A stretch of 64,000 bases of DNA from Qipengyuania sp. (GCA_019745075.1 JAIETR010000043.1:1-64000); one strand, 5' to 3'; positions 27,244-35,884 are shown, counted from the first letter of the stretch. Notes: generated by a model from the sequence alone, not told the origin. Made by a program: numbers and translations.

Positions 27244-27852
27244 GTGATCGAAGCGGCGGTGTTCGATGTCGGCCGCGTACTCTACCAGTGGCGCCTTGGC
27301 GCGCTGATCGAGAAGCTGACCGACGACGCGGCCGAGTTCGACCATCTGCTCGCCGAGGTGATCACCGAGGAGTGGCATTTCCAGCACGACGCCGGCCGCC
27401 CGCTGGCCGAAATGCTGCCCGAGCGGATCGGGCAATTCCCGCAGGCCGAGCGCTTCCTCACCGCCTATGCGACGCGCTTCAACGAGACCATTCCCGGACC
27501 GGTGCCCGGCAGTCTCGAGATCGTCCGCGAGTTGCACGAGGCTGGCGTGCCGCTCCACGCGATCACCAATTTCGGGGCCGAGTTCTGGGCCGCCTTCCGC
27601 CCCACCGCGCCGATCTTCGACCTGTTCGATGACATCGTGGTCTCGGGCGAGGAGAAGCTGGTCAAGCCCGACCCGGCGATCTTCGCGCTCGCCGCGCGCC
27701 GCTTCGGCCACGCCCCCGCGGCCATGCTGTTCATCGACGACAATCTGGCCAATGTCGAAAGCGCGCGCGCCTGCGGCTGGCACGCGCACCGTTTCGAGGA
27801 CGCGCCGGGACTGCGCGCCGATCTCGTCGCGCGCGGGTTGCTGCCGCGATAG
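27244..27852 (+). CDS. HAD superfamily hydrolase
   Basis: A 202-aa haloacid dehalogenase-like hydrolase of the YihX/subfamily IA type. HAD motif I is degenerate as VFDVGRVLY (the second Asp of DxD is replaced by Gly), as in YihX-like proteins where DxG is seen in some members. Motif II is in HAITNFG, motif III Lys in EEKLVKPDPAIF and motif IV in FIDDNLANV. A GTG start with GAGGGCGGG upstream is used. Substrate unknown; sugar or nucleotide phosphates are likely for the family. Confidence 0.85.
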   Translation: MIEAAVFDVGRVLYQWRLGALIEKLTDDAAEFDHLLAEVITEEWHFQHDAGRPLAEMLPERIGQFPQAERFLTAYATRFNETIPGPVPGSLEIVRELHEAGVPLHAITNFGAEFWAAFRPTAPIFDLFDDIVVSGEEKLVKPDPAIFALAARRFGHAPAAMLFIDDNLANVESARACGWHAHRFEDAPGLRADLVARGLLPR

Positions 27853-27887
27853 AAAAATGCCCCCGGCGCGAACGGCGCCGAGGGCAG
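27853..27887 (-). terminator. Rho-independent terminator of the CC_3452-like gene
   Basis: The sequence TGCCCCCGGCGCGAACGGCG (27858-27877) folds with the following CCGAGGGCA into a strong hairpin. On the minus strand it is followed by ATTTTT, so it terminates the minus-strand gene 27933-28289. It also stands directly after the HAD gene stop, so it may act as a 3' stabiliser for that transcript. Confidence 0.75.
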
Positions 27888-27932
27888 TGGTCCCACCGAT
27901 GGAGAGAGTGGGGGACAGGCTTTGCCGCGGCC

Positions 27933-28289
27933 TCAGCCGTTGCACTTTTCCAGGTCTTCGGCGGGAAGCGTCTCGCCCTTGGTGGTGAAGCTGACCACCT
28001 CGCCGAACTTGCGGTTGACTTCGCGGCAGATCCGCAGCGGGCGGCTGGTGCCCTTGTCGGCGACGCAGCTGGTGCCGTTGCAAGCCCAGACGAGGTCGCC
28101 GGCGATCGCGCGCGGCTGCGCCGCGGGCTGCGCCAGCTCGGCGCGGTAATAGGCCTTCGAGGGGTTCTGCGCCATCGCCGGGGCAGGGGTGAGGGCGGCG
28201 CCGAAGCTGACCGCGGTCCAGGTGAGTGCGAGGCCGATCGCGCCGATGCTGCCCAGGCGGGGGCCAGGAGCGGGGAGGGAGAGGGTCAT
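27933..28289 (-). CDS. CC_3452-like small secreted protein
   Basis: A 118-aa protein with a signal peptide cleaved near AMAQNPSKAYYRAELA. The mature part has the pattern WxCNGTSCVADKGTSRPLRIC and a final Cys in LEKCNG, which fits the alphaproteobacterial CC_3452 family of small periplasmic or secreted proteins with paired cysteines; function unknown. The start at 28289 has AAGGA 8 bp upstream. It is divergent from the HxlR regulator and may be controlled by it. Confidence 0.75.
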   Translation of the reverse strand: MTLSLPAPGPRLGSIGAIGLALTWTAVSFGAALTPAPAMAQNPSKAYYRAELAQPAAQPRAIAGDLVWACNGTSCVADKGTSRPLRICREVNRKFGEVVSFTTKGETLPAEDLEKCNG

Positions 28290-28337
28290 GACGAACATCC
28301 TTGTGACTTGCACGAAAGGCAACGGGGGTTGCCCGTG

Positions 28338-28420
28338 CCGCAACCAAGGTTGCTCTTTGCAACTGGTTGCGAATCGCTACCTACTCTGATAGGTCTCTAG
28401 TTGCAACCCGAAACTTTTTG
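28338..28420. promoter_or_regulatory. Candidate operator region between HxlR regulator and CC_3452-like gene
   Basis: The 193-bp divergent intergenic region holds several dyads. ACCTA-N6-TAGGT is at 28379-28394, flanked by GCAAC/GTTGC elements: CAACCAAGGTTG near 28341-28352 and GTTGCAAC near 28400-28407. Regularly placed palindromes between a regulator and a divergent gene suggest autoregulation by the HxlR protein; this is inference. Confidence 0.45.
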
Positions 28421-28482
28421 GTGAAACCTTTTTGTCATCCGGTCGGTTTGACGCTAGGGAACGGGGCGGGAAAAGGATGACG

Positions 28483-28974
28483 ATGGGCGAACTGCGCGAA
28501 CCGCTGCGAGACCTGTGCGAATGCGGTCTGCCGCAGGCGCTGGAAGTGATGGGCGAGCGCTGGAGCTTCATGATCCTGCGCGCCAGCTTCAACGGCGTGC
28601 ACCATTTCGAGGAATTCCTGAGCGAGCTCGGGATCGCGCGCAACATCCTTTCGAGCCGCCTCGCCAAGCTGGTCGATCACGGCATCCTCCGCCGCGAGCC
28701 CTGCCCCGAGGACCGGCGCAAGATCGAATACCGCCTGACCGAGAAAGGTCTCGACCTGCTCCCCGCGATGCTGGCGCTGCGCCAGTGGGGCCAGAAATAC
28801 GGCGCCGAGGTGATCGAGAACCCGGTGCTGGTCGACGAGCGCGACCGGCTGCCCATCGGTCCCGTCACCATCACCGCGCACGACGGGCGCGTGATCGACA
28901 AGCACGATCTCTGCTTCGTCGACAAGAGCCGGGTGGGCATCGTCGAGCCGGCGCCCCTCCGCGCCCGCGCTTGA
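28483..28974 (+). CDS. HxlR-family transcriptional regulator
   Basis: A 163-aa winged-helix regulator with the HxlR pattern: a Cys near the N-terminus (LCECGLPQALEVMGERW), then FNGVHHFEEFLSELGIARNILSSRLAKL and EYRLTEKGLDLLP. HxlR proteins often sense aldehydes, oxidants or quinones through the N-terminal Cys. The ATG at 28483 is preferred (AAGGA 5 bp upstream). Unlike minimal family members it has about 45 extra C-terminal residues. Confidence 0.9.
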   Translation: MGELREPLRDLCECGLPQALEVMGERWSFMILRASFNGVHHFEEFLSELGIARNILSSRLAKLVDHGILRREPCPEDRRKIEYRLTEKGLDLLPAMLALRQWGQKYGAEVIENPVLVDERDRLPIGPVTITAHDGRVIDKHDLCFVDKSRVGIVEPAPLRARA

Positions 28975-29292
28975 GCGCGCGCACCGATCCTCTTGCGCGA
29001 ATCGGAGCAGACCGCGCTGGGCGATAGCACGGCGACGCCAACCCTGGGCTGTCGCGACGTGACGTCATGACTGCGGAAAACCGTACGCCCGAGCCCGAAG
29101 ACTCTCTGCGCTGCGGTTCAAGTGGGTCGGGCGACCACGCCGCCTGCAAGCGCGAATGCGCGCCGGCCGGTCAGGCCGAGAGCCAAGGCGGACGGAGGTC
29201 CGCCGCCCGGCGTTTGAGGGCTCAACAATCAAAGACGGCGTGGCGTCATCGTTAAAACTGCGTCAACGCTTGTTTGGTAGAAGACGCCAAAC
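28975..29292. other. Intergenic region without a supported gene
   Basis: A 318-bp stretch. I see a possible hairpin GGCGGACGG/TCCGCC near 29188-29205 and a weakly promoter-like segment near 29245-29275, but no RNA gene or repeat. A 62-codon frame at 29067-29255 has no signal, motif or ribosome site and is not called. Confidence 0.6.
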
Positions 29293-29691
29293 ATGCCCCG
29301 ATCTGGCGGGCGAAAAGCATTGGAATGGGCGCGCGTGATCGAAGTCGAAATCCAGAACGAGACGCACCAGTCGGTCTTCCGGCTGAAGACGATCGTCGTC
29401 CCGCGCATCGGCGAAGGCCTGCGTCTGCAGGAGCCCGACGGCCGCTGGGCCAGCTACGACGTGCTCGACGTGTGGTACCAGAAGGCCGAATACGGCGACG
29501 TCTGGGTGCCCTACCTCCACGTCCGCATGAACGAAGGCGAAATCCGCGCCATCGAAACCGAACGCGCCAACCCGATGGTCGACCGCAGCCAGGCGGTGCC
29601 GATCGAGGACTTCCTCAAGAAGTTCGAAGGCGCCGAAGACCACCGCACCACCCCGATCCGGCTGGACTTGAGCGAGGACGTGGGGGCGTGA
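29293..29691 (+). CDS. Conserved-type hypothetical protein
   Basis: A 132-aa soluble protein. It is acidic and beta-rich at the start (VIEVEIQNETHQSVFRLKTI, VVPRIGEGLRL) and helical at the end (PIEDFLKKFEGAED). Codon use matches the chromosome, so it is likely real. A GTG at 29335 is an alternative start, since the first 14 residues are basic and less convincing. No family recognised. Confidence 0.7.
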   Translation: MPRSGGRKALEWARVIEVEIQNETHQSVFRLKTIVVPRIGEGLRLQEPDGRWASYDVLDVWYQKAEYGDVWVPYLHVRMNEGEIRAIETERANPMVDRSQAVPIEDFLKKFEGAEDHRTTPIRLDLSEDVGA

Positions 29692-29794
29692 GGGCCTGCG
29701 TCACTAAGCTCTACACCGATTTGGTGCTTGCTTAGATTGTCTTCGCACGGTCGATTAGCCTAGCTGACGCGGTCAATCGGGTGGGGGATTTTCT

Positions 29795-30580
29795 GTGGCT
29801 TATGGCGACGATAGCCCAAGTTGGGCAAAACGCATCGGTGGCATCCTTCTGGTCGTGTTAGTTGGTTCGGTAGTATCCGCGCTGGTCAGGGGCGGAACGG
29901 ACGAGGCCCTACGATATTCCCAGACGACGCCAGCCGCAGTTGAGCGCGCCTTTGAAGAGGGTATCGAAAAGGACCCCAACATTGGGGTCACCTTTATCGC
30001 GCTGAAGCGCTATTACCCTGACAAATATCAAGAATTTGTCGAGCAAGCGTCGCGGGAGCTCCGCGCAGGAGCTGACAGTGGCGAAATGAGAGCCTTCAGC
30101 TTCCAATTTATGCGTCAGTTTATGACAGAAGAGTCGAGGTTCATTGCTCGGGCCCCGGTTGCGGAGCTTATGGCCTTGCAAGAGGCTCAGCTTGGAGCGG
30201 CTCGGGCACTACAAACGGAAAATCCCTCGGCCTGCGCACATTATGTGGTGGATGGACTCCAACAATCCGACGTTCCTTCGCCCTCGGCCGCTGCGGCGGT
30301 CGCCCGGGTGGCGGCGCAGAGCATGAGGGCAGCGGCTTCAGGCCGCAAAGATGGTGTTGCTGTAGTTGAGCCCTCCGACAGTGATTGGGAATCCTTGGGG
30401 GCCGCGATGCGGGACGATGGGGTGTCCGAGGAACAGCTTCAGCATTTGGCAGACAACACCATGTCCCAGTTGCCTGATTCCGATCAATGCGAAATGGGCA
30501 TATCGATGCTCCGAGCGATTCTCTCTCTCAGCGAAGTCCCTGCGACGCGTATATCCCGAGCAATCTTCTCGAGCCGATAG
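29795..30580 (+). CDS. Hypothetical membrane-anchored protein with atypical composition
   Basis: A 261-aa protein starting with GTG after GGGGGA. One membrane segment (about 13-32, IGGILLVVLVGSVVSALVRG) near the N-terminus makes a bitopic protein with a long helical, Ala/Glu/Gln-rich soluble part. Codon use and base composition are noticeably less GC-rich than in neighbours (for example TAT, TTT, AAA, ATT are frequent), suggesting recent acquisition. Stops 1 bp before the convergent comM end. No family recognised. Confidence 0.75.
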   Translation: MAYGDDSPSWAKRIGGILLVVLVGSVVSALVRGGTDEALRYSQTTPAAVERAFEEGIEKDPNIGVTFIALKRYYPDKYQEFVEQASRELRAGADSGEMRAFSFQFMRQFMTEESRFIARAPVAELMALQEAQLGAARALQTENPSACAHYVVDGLQQSDVPSPSAAAAVARVAAQSMRAAASGRKDGVAVVEPSDSDWESLGAAMRDDGVSEEQLQHLADNTMSQLPDSDQCEMGISMLRAILSLSEVPATRISRAIFSSR

Positions 30581-30581
30581 G

Positions 30582-32090
30582 TCACGCCCGCGGAGCCTGC
30601 CGCCGGTAGCTGAGCGCTTCGGCGATGTGGATGCGGTCGACGTTTTCGGCGCCCGCGAGGTCGGCGATGGTACGCGCCACCCTTAGCATCCTTGTATAGC
30701 CGCGGGCGGAGAGGCGCATGGCCTGGGCGGCTTGCATCAGAAGTTTCTGGCCGGGTTCGTCGGGGGTGGCGAAACGCTCCAGCGCGTCGCCGTCCAGCTC
30801 GGCGTTGGTGCGGGCGTTGGTTTGGTCAAAGCGGGCGATTTGAACGGCGCGGGCGGCGGCGATGCGGGCGGCGACTTGCGCGCTTCCCTCGGCGGGCGGC
30901 GGCAGGGTGAGGTCGGCGGCGCTGACGGGATCGACCTCGACATGGAGGTCGATGCGGTCGAGCAAAGGCCCCGAGACCTTGCTCTGGTAGTCGGCGGCGC
31001 AGCGCGGGGCTCTGGAGCAGGCAAGCGCCGGATCCCCGAGGTGCCCGCAGCGGCACGGGTTCATCGCCGCCACCAGCTGCACCCGCGCCGGGAAGGTGAC
31101 GTGCGCGTTGGCGCGCGCGACGTCGACCTTGCCCGTTTCCAAAGGCTGGCGCAGCGAATCGAGCACCGGGCGCTGGAACTCGGGCAGCTCGTCGAGGAAC
31201 AGCACGCCCAGATGCGCCATGCTGACCTCGCCCGGCTTGACCTTGAGCCCGCCGCCCGTGAGCGCCGCCATGCTGGCGCTGTGATGCGGCGCGCGGAACG
31301 GGCGGGCGCGGCTGATCCGCCCCTCCTCCAGCGTGCCGGCGACCGATTGCACCATGCTGACCTCGAGCGCCTCGGGCGGGGTCAGCTCGGGCAATAGTCC
31401 GGGCAGGCAGCTCGCGAGCAGGCTCTTGCCCGCGCCCGGCGGGCCGATCATCAGCAGATTGTGGCCGCCCGCGGCCGCGATTTCGAGCGCGCGCTTGGCG
31501 GTTTCCTGGCCCTTGACCATCTTGAGGTCCGGCCCGGGCAAACGCGGCTCGACCTCGCCGGGCCGCGGCTCGGGCAGGCGCTGCGTGCCCTTCAAATGGT
31601 TGAGCAGGCTGGCGAGATCGGGCGCGGCCACCACCGGCACCCCGCCCGCCCAGCGCGCCTCGGCCCCCTGCGCGCGCGGGCAGATCAGCCCCGCCTCCGC
31701 CCCGCTGGCGAACAGGGCCGCGAGCAGCACGCCGGGCGAGGGCACGATGCGCGCGTCCAGCGCCAGCTCGCCCACGGCGATATATTCGGTGAGCTGCTCG
31801 GCGTCGGTCACCCCCATCGCCGCCAGCAGCGCCAGCGCGATGGGGAGGTCGTAATGGCTGCCTTCCTTGGGCAGGTCCGCGGGGCTGAGGTTGATGGTGA
31901 TCCGCTTGGGCGGCAGCGCGAGGCCCATCGCTGCGAGCGCGGCCTGGACCCGCTCGCGGCTCTCGCCCACCGCCTTGTCGGGCAAACCCACGACCTGGAA
32001 CTTGGGCAGACCCGCGGCGACCTGGCACTGGACCTCGACCCCGCGCGCCTCGAGCCCGAGATAGGCGACCGTCCTCACCAGCGCGACCAT
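30582..32090 (-). CDS. comM: YifB/ComM-family AAA+ ATPase (Mg chelatase-like)
   Basis: A hexameric helicase-like AAA+ protein; ComM aids branch migration during natural transformation. In the 502-aa protein the N-terminal Lon-like/ChlI domain is followed by the Walker A motif GPPGAGKSLLAS near 217-228, Walker B as LGVLFLDELPEF near 294 and a C-terminal Mg-chelatase domain ending ALSYRRQAPR. The widely seen YifB architecture is complete. Confidence 0.93.
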   Translation of the reverse strand: MVALVRTVAYLGLEARGVEVQCQVAAGLPKFQVVGLPDKAVGESRERVQAALAAMGLALPPKRITINLSPADLPKEGSHYDLPIALALLAAMGVTDAEQLTEYIAVGELALDARIVPSPGVLLAALFASGAEAGLICPRAQGAEARWAGGVPVVAAPDLASLLNHLKGTQRLPEPRPGEVEPRLPGPDLKMVKGQETAKRALEIAAAGGHNLLMIGPPGAGKSLLASCLPGLLPELTPPEALEVSMVQSVAGTLEEGRISRARPFRAPHHSASMAALTGGGLKVKPGEVSMAHLGVLFLDELPEFQRPVLDSLRQPLETGKVDVARANAHVTFPARVQLVAAMNPCRCGHLGDPALACSRAPRCAADYQSKVSGPLLDRIDLHVEVDPVSAADLTLPPPAEGSAQVAARIAAARAVQIARFDQTNARTNAELDGDALERFATPDEPGQKLLMQAAQAMRLSARGYTRMLRVARTIADLAGAENVDRIHIAEALSYRRQAPRA

Positions 32091-32195
32091 GCGTTGCTGT
32101 AACCCCCTCGAGCCCTTGGCGTTGTCATGGCCCGTAGCCGAGGCCGTGTCGAGAGGCGCACCGCTACACGGGGCGAGCGGGCGGCGCTGGTTTTC

Positions 32196-32313
32196 TCACA
32201 CGAAGACACGAAGATGGCGGTGCTCGCGGCGAAGCCGCTCTGTCATTCGCGGAAATTGCGGCTTACCGAACAAGGCCTGCGGCGCAAGCTGCCCTCTTCG
32301 TGTCTTCGTGTGA
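32196..32313. repeat. Inverted repeat (TCACACGAAGACACGAAGA) upstream of rpmH
   Basis: A perfect 19-bp inverted repeat, 32196-32214 and 32295-32313, around an 80-bp centre with smaller hairpins (AGCGGCTT/AAGCCGCT-like near 32231-32247). It lies between the comM start and the rpmH promoter. The rest of 32091-32465 holds the rpmH promoter and leader; no gene is seen. Confidence 0.85.
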
Positions 32314-32349
32314 ACCAAAAAGGTGCCACGGCTGAAACCCGGGAATCGC

Positions 32350-32378
32350 TTGACGAAAGCGCCCCCCCTCCGTATGCG
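32350..32378 (+). promoter_or_regulatory. Sigma-70-type promoter of rpmH
   Basis: TTGACG (32350-32355), a 17-bp spacer and TATGCG (32373-32378), followed by an ~85-nt leader to the rpmH start. The good -35 and exact spacing upstream of a highly expressed ribosomal protein gene make this convincing. Confidence 0.65.
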
Positions 32379-32465
32379 CGCGCTCCTGACGAAGCGGCTG
32401 CCAGCTTTGGCGGCCCTTTTTATTGGCGCAGTAGCGCCGGCAGACAAATTCTTGAGGACGATCCG

Positions 32466-32600
32466 ATGAAGCGGACATTCCAGCCTTCGAACCTCGTGCG
32501 CGCCCGCCGCCACGGCTTCTTCGCGCGCAAGGCGACCCCGGGTGGCCGCAAGGTGCTCCGCCTGCGCCGCCGCCGCGGCCGCAAGACGCTCTGCGCGTGA
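32466..32600 (+). CDS. rpmH: 50S ribosomal protein L34
   Basis: A 44-aa basic protein, [20 protein letters not shown]..., matching L34 end to end. GAGGA lies 9 bp before the ATG. First gene of the conserved rpmH-rnpA-yidD-yidC-engB cluster. Confidence 0.98.
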   Translation: MKRTFQPSNLVRARRHGFFARKATPGGRKVLRLRRRRGRKTLCA

Positions 32601-32666
32601 TTTGAGGTTCGCACGCGCTCCGCGCGTGCGGTTCCTCGCAAAGGCTCGGGCGCGCGTTCGCGCTTG

Positions 32667-32691
32667 CGGGCTCCCTCGGGGAGCCCGTTTT
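32667..32691 (+). terminator. Terminator or attenuator between rpmH and rnpA
   Basis: A 9-bp stem (CGGGCTCCC at 32667-32675 with its partner at 32679-32687) followed by TTTT, 17 bp before the rnpA GTG. It probably lowers downstream expression relative to the abundant L34. Confidence 0.7.
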
Positions 32692-32707
32692 GCTGTATGG
32701 CTTCCTC

Positions 32708-33100
32708 GTGAGCGATAGTCTCTCCATCATCCGCAAGCGGAGCGATTTCCTGGCGGCGAATCGGGGCGTGCGCGTCGCGCGGCCGGGATTCGTGCTGCTG
32801 GCGCATCCCAACGGCGGGCTTGGCAAGCGCTTCGGCGTCACCGTCACCAAGAAGATCGGCAATGCGGTGGTGCGCAACCGCATGAAGCGGCGCTTTCGCG
32901 AGTTGTTGCGCGCGGCGCTTCCCAGTTCGGGTCTGGCCGACCATGACCACGTGCTGATCGGCCGCGAGGGCGGAGTGGAGCGCGATTTCGCGCTGCTGGG
33001 CGAGGAACTGGCCGCTGCCCTCGCGCGGGCCACCGCCGGCAAGGGCGACCCGCCGCGCCGCCGTCCCGCGCCTGGCAAGCCGCACGGGCGCGGGCGGTGA
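32708..33100 (+). CDS. rnpA: Ribonuclease P protein component
   Basis: Protein subunit of RNase P, which matures tRNA 5' ends. The 130-aa protein has [14 protein letters not shown] at the start and the RNR motif region [19 protein letters not shown] near 58-76. The C-terminal tail is Arg/Pro-rich. The GTG at 32708 is chosen ([11 protein letters not shown]); a TTG 18 bp earlier overlaps the terminator. No strong ribosome site is visible. It overlaps yidD by 4 bp. Confidence 0.95.
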   Translation: MSDSLSIIRKRSDFLAANRGVRVARPGFVLLAHPNGGLGKRFGVTVTKKIGNAVVRNRMKRRFRELLRAALPSSGLADHDHVLIGREGGVERDFALLGEELAAALARATAGKGDPPRRRPAPGKPHGRGR

Positions 33101-33306
33101 AATACCCGCTCATCTGGCTTGCGCGCGCCTGGCAGCTGGGGCCGAGCCGCATCCTCCCGCCGAGCTGCCGCTTCAGCCCTTCGTGCAGCCAATACGCGAT
33201 CGAAGCGCTGCAAAAATACGGCGCGGTGAAGGGTGGATGGATGGCGGCGAAGCGGCTAATGCGCTGCCAGCCCTGGGGCGGCTGCGGTTACGACCCGGTG
33301 CCCTGA
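33097..33306 (+). CDS. yidD: Membrane protein insertion efficiency factor YidD
   Basis: A 69-aa protein that assists membrane protein insertion together with YidC. The Cys-rich signature [20 protein letters not shown] and the end [14 protein letters not shown] are diagnostic. The GTG start overlaps the rnpA stop (GTGA). Confidence 0.95.
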   Translation: MKYPLIWLARAWQLGPSRILPPSCRFSPSCSQYAIEALQKYGAVKGGWMAAKRLMRCQPWGGCGYDPVP

Positions 33307-33319
33307 AGACCGAGCCGAT

Positions 33320-33356
33320 CAGGTGTCTTGACTATTTAATACACCTGCCCAGATAG
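33320..33356 (+). promoter_or_regulatory. Hairpin and weak promoter-like sequence upstream of yidC
   Basis: CAGGTGT and ACACCTG (33320-33326, 33341-33347) flank an AT-rich loop. A TTGACT at 33328-33333 lies 17 bp before AGATAG (33351-33356). The AT-richness stands out locally. It could give yidC its own promoter; weak evidence. Confidence 0.3.
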
Positions 33357-33378
33357 ACCACCCCACGAGAGTCTCCCC

Positions 33379-35130
33379 TTGAACCAGCGTAACGTCCTTC
33401 TCGCCGTCGTGCTGTCCGCCGTGCTGCTGCTCGGCTGGGACGCGCTGGTCGGTTATCTCTATCCCGGCGCGCGCAATCCCGCCGCGCAGAGGGTGGATAC
33501 CCCGGCCGAGCAGGTGGCCGCCGCTCCGGCGGCGACGCGGCATTCGCGCACCGGCGGGCTCGACGCCGCTACCCTGGCGCTCGAGAAACGCGACCTGAAG
33601 ACCGCGCTCGCGGGCGGCGATCGCATCCCGATCGACGCGCCGCGCCTCGCCGGCTCGATCAACCTCGCCACCGGAGCCATCGACGACATCGTGCTCAAGA
33701 ACTACCGCGAGACCGTCGCGAAGGGTAGCGACCCGGTCCGCCTCTTCTCGCCCGCCGGCACCCCCGCGCAGCAGTTCGCCGAGTTCGGCTTCCTCGCCAA
33801 TGGCGCGAAGCTCCCCGCCGGGCCGTGGCGGGCCGACGGGGCGAAGCTGACGCCCGCGACGCCGGTGACGCTCAGCAAGCAGGCGGGCGGCCTGGCCTAC
33901 CGCATCCGCTTCTCGATCGACGACAAATACATGCTCCGCGCCGAGCAGCGGGTGGACAACACCGGCGCGGCGGGCGCGGTGGTTCAGCCCTATGCCCTGA
34001 TCAACCGCACCGACCGCACCGCCAGCGCCGACATGTGGACCGCGCATTCGGGTCCGATGGGCGCGTTCGGGGGCGACGCCAATTACGATGTCGATTACGA
34101 CACCCTGGCGAAGGAAGGCCCGGTCAGTCCGCAAGGCCGTGTCGGCTGGACCGGCTTCACCGACATCTACTGGCTCGCCGCGCTGGTGCCGCAGAAGGAC
34201 GCCCAGGCCAGCGCGGGCTATCGCGCGCTTGGCAACACGCTCTACCGCGCCGATCTGATCTACGCCCCCGTCACCCTCGCCCCCGGCAGTGCGGTCAGCC
34301 GCAGCACGCAGCTGTTCGCCGGCGCCAAGGAAATGGTGGTGCTCGACGCCTATGAGGCAGCGGGCGTGCCGCGCTTCAGCTTCGCCATCGATTGGGGCTG
34401 GTTCCGCTGGTTCGAAAAGCCGTTCCTGTGGCTGCTCCAGACGCTGTTCGCCTTCGCCGGCAATTTCGGCGTCGCGATCATCCTGCTCACCATCATCGTG
34501 CGCGCCGCTCTGTTCCCGATCGCGCAGAAGGGCTTCGCCAGCATGGCCGCGATGAAGGCCGTGCAGCCGAAGATGAAGGACATCCAGACCCGCTTCAAGG
34601 ACGACAAGCTCCGCCAGCAGCAGGAAATGCAGAAGCTGTTCAAGGAGGAAGGCGTCAACCCGCTCGCGGGCTGCCTGCCGATGCTGCTGCAGATGCCGAT
34701 CCTCTATGCGCTCTACAAGGTGTTCGTCCTGGCCATCGACATGCGCCACCAGCCTTTCGTGCTGTGGATCGAGGACCTCTCCGCGCCCGATCCGGCGATG
34801 ATTCTCAACCTCTTCGGGCTGCTGCCGTTCACCCCGCCGAGCTTCCTCGGCATCGGCGTGCTGGCGGTGCTGCTCGGCGTGACGATGTGGCTGACCTTCA
34901 AGCTCAATCCCGCGCCCGCCGATCCGGTCCAGCAGCAGATGTTCGCGATCATGCCCTGGGTGCTGATGTTCGCGATGGCGCCGTTCGCGGCGGGGCTGCT
35001 GCTCTACTGGACCACCAGCAATCTGCTGACCATCGCGCAGCAAAAATACCTCTACGCCAAGCATCCGCAGCTCAAGAAGGCGGTCGAGGAAGAGCGCGCC
35101 GCGGCCAAGGCGGCGACGCAGGGATCATGA
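33379..35130 (+). CDS. yidC: Membrane protein insertase YidC
   Basis: Inserts and folds inner-membrane proteins with or without SecYEG. The 583-aa protein has an N-terminal membrane segment (VLLAVVLSAVLLLGWDALVG), a large periplasmic domain (about 50-350) and the conserved five-segment core beginning FAGNFGVAIILLTIIVRA, with the family signature around MQKLFKEEGVNPLAGCLPML. It starts with TTG (LNQRNVLLA). Confidence 0.96.
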   Translation: MNQRNVLLAVVLSAVLLLGWDALVGYLYPGARNPAAQRVDTPAEQVAAAPAATRHSRTGGLDAATLALEKRDLKTALAGGDRIPIDAPRLAGSINLATGAIDDIVLKNYRETVAKGSDPVRLFSPAGTPAQQFAEFGFLANGAKLPAGPWRADGAKLTPATPVTLSKQAGGLAYRIRFSIDDKYMLRAEQRVDNTGAAGAVVQPYALINRTDRTASADMWTAHSGPMGAFGGDANYDVDYDTLAKEGPVSPQGRVGWTGFTDIYWLAALVPQKDAQASAGYRALGNTLYRADLIYAPVTLAPGSAVSRSTQLFAGAKEMVVLDAYEAAGVPRFSFAIDWGWFRWFEKPFLWLLQTLFAFAGNFGVAIILLTIIVRAALFPIAQKGFASMAAMKAVQPKMKDIQTRFKDDKLRQQQEMQKLFKEEGVNPLAGCLPMLLQMPILYALYKVFVLAIDMRHQPFVLWIEDLSAPDPAMILNLFGLLPFTPPSFLGIGVLAVLLGVTMWLTFKLNPAPADPVQQQMFAIMPWVLMFAMAPFAAGLLLYWTTSNLLTIAQQKYLYAKHPQLKKAVEEERAAAKAATQGS

Positions 35131-35140
35131 TGCCTCCCCC

Positions 35141-35226
35141 CGTTCGTGTCGAGCGAAGTCGAGACACGTCAACGCCGCGATCTGTATCTCGACTGCGGCG
35201 CTGCGCGCCTGCGCTCGATACGAACG
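35141..35226. repeat. Palindromic repeat before engB
   Basis: About 86 bp with ends CGTTCGTGTCGAGCGAAGTCG and CGCTCGATACGAACG; the centre has GACTGCGGCGCTGCG-type hairpins. It lies between yidC and engB. An in-frame GTG in its left arm would extend engB by 30 residues of repeat-encoded sequence. Confidence 0.75.
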
Positions 35227-35235
35227 GATGTTGCC

Positions 35236-35877
35236 GTGGAAGAAGCTGACAGCGGCCGCGAGCAGCTCGCCAACCGACTGTTCTCGGGCCGGGTGGACTT
35301 TCTCCTCTCCGCACCCCAGCTCAAGTTCCTGCCCGAACCGACCGTTCCCGAGATCGCGTTCTGCGGGCGCTCCAATGTGGGCAAGAGCTCGCTGCTCAAT
35401 GCGCTCACCGGCCGCCGCGCGATCGCGCGCGCGTCGGTGACGCCAGGGCGCACGCAGGAGCTCAATTTCTTCGAGGTGGGTGCGCCGACCGCGTTCCGGC
35501 TGGTCGACATGCCCGGCTATGGCTTCGCCAAGGCGCCGGTGAAGGTGGTCGAGCGCTGGAAGGCGCTGGTGCGCACCTTTCTGCGCGGGCGGCAGGTGCT
35601 GGCGCGCGTGCTGGTTCTGGTCGATGCGCGACACGGACTCAAGGACGTCGACCGCGAGACGATGGCGATGCTCGATGCCGCCGCGGTCGGCTACCGCGTG
35701 GTGCTGACCAAGGCCGACAAGCTCAAGGCGAGCGAACTGGCGGCGGTGTCCGCACGAACCGAGGCCGAGGCGAGGAAGCATGTCGCCGCCTTCCCCCGCA
35801 TTCACGTCACCAGCGCCGAAAAGGGGCTGGGCATCGCCGAACTGCGCGCCGCCTTGCTCGACGACGTGGGCCTCTGA
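35236..35877 (+). CDS. engB: Ribosome biogenesis GTP-binding protein EngB/YihA
   Basis: Essential GTPase for large ribosomal subunit assembly. The 213-aa protein has the P-loop GRSNVGKSSLLNAL (about 45-58), the G2 T in SVTPGRTQELNFF, DMPGYGFA (G3) and TKADKL (G4). The GTG at 35236 (VEEADSGREQ) matches where family members begin; the longer frame would be translated from the palindromic repeat. Confidence 0.93.
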   Translation: MEEADSGREQLANRLFSGRVDFLLSAPQLKFLPEPTVPEIAFCGRSNVGKSSLLNALTGRRAIARASVTPGRTQELNFFEVGAPTAFRLVDMPGYGFAKAPVKVVERWKALVRTFLRGRQVLARVLVLVDARHGLKDVDRETMAMLDAAAVGYRVVLTKADKLKASELAAVSARTEAEARKHVAAFPRIHVTSAEKGLGIAELRAALLDDVGL

Positions 35878-35884
35878 ACGCGGA

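Noticed and set aside
32091-32465. Replication origin near rpmH
   Set aside because: No dnaA, dnaN or cluster of DnaA boxes is present; alphaproteobacteria often have rpmH-rnpA away from the origin.
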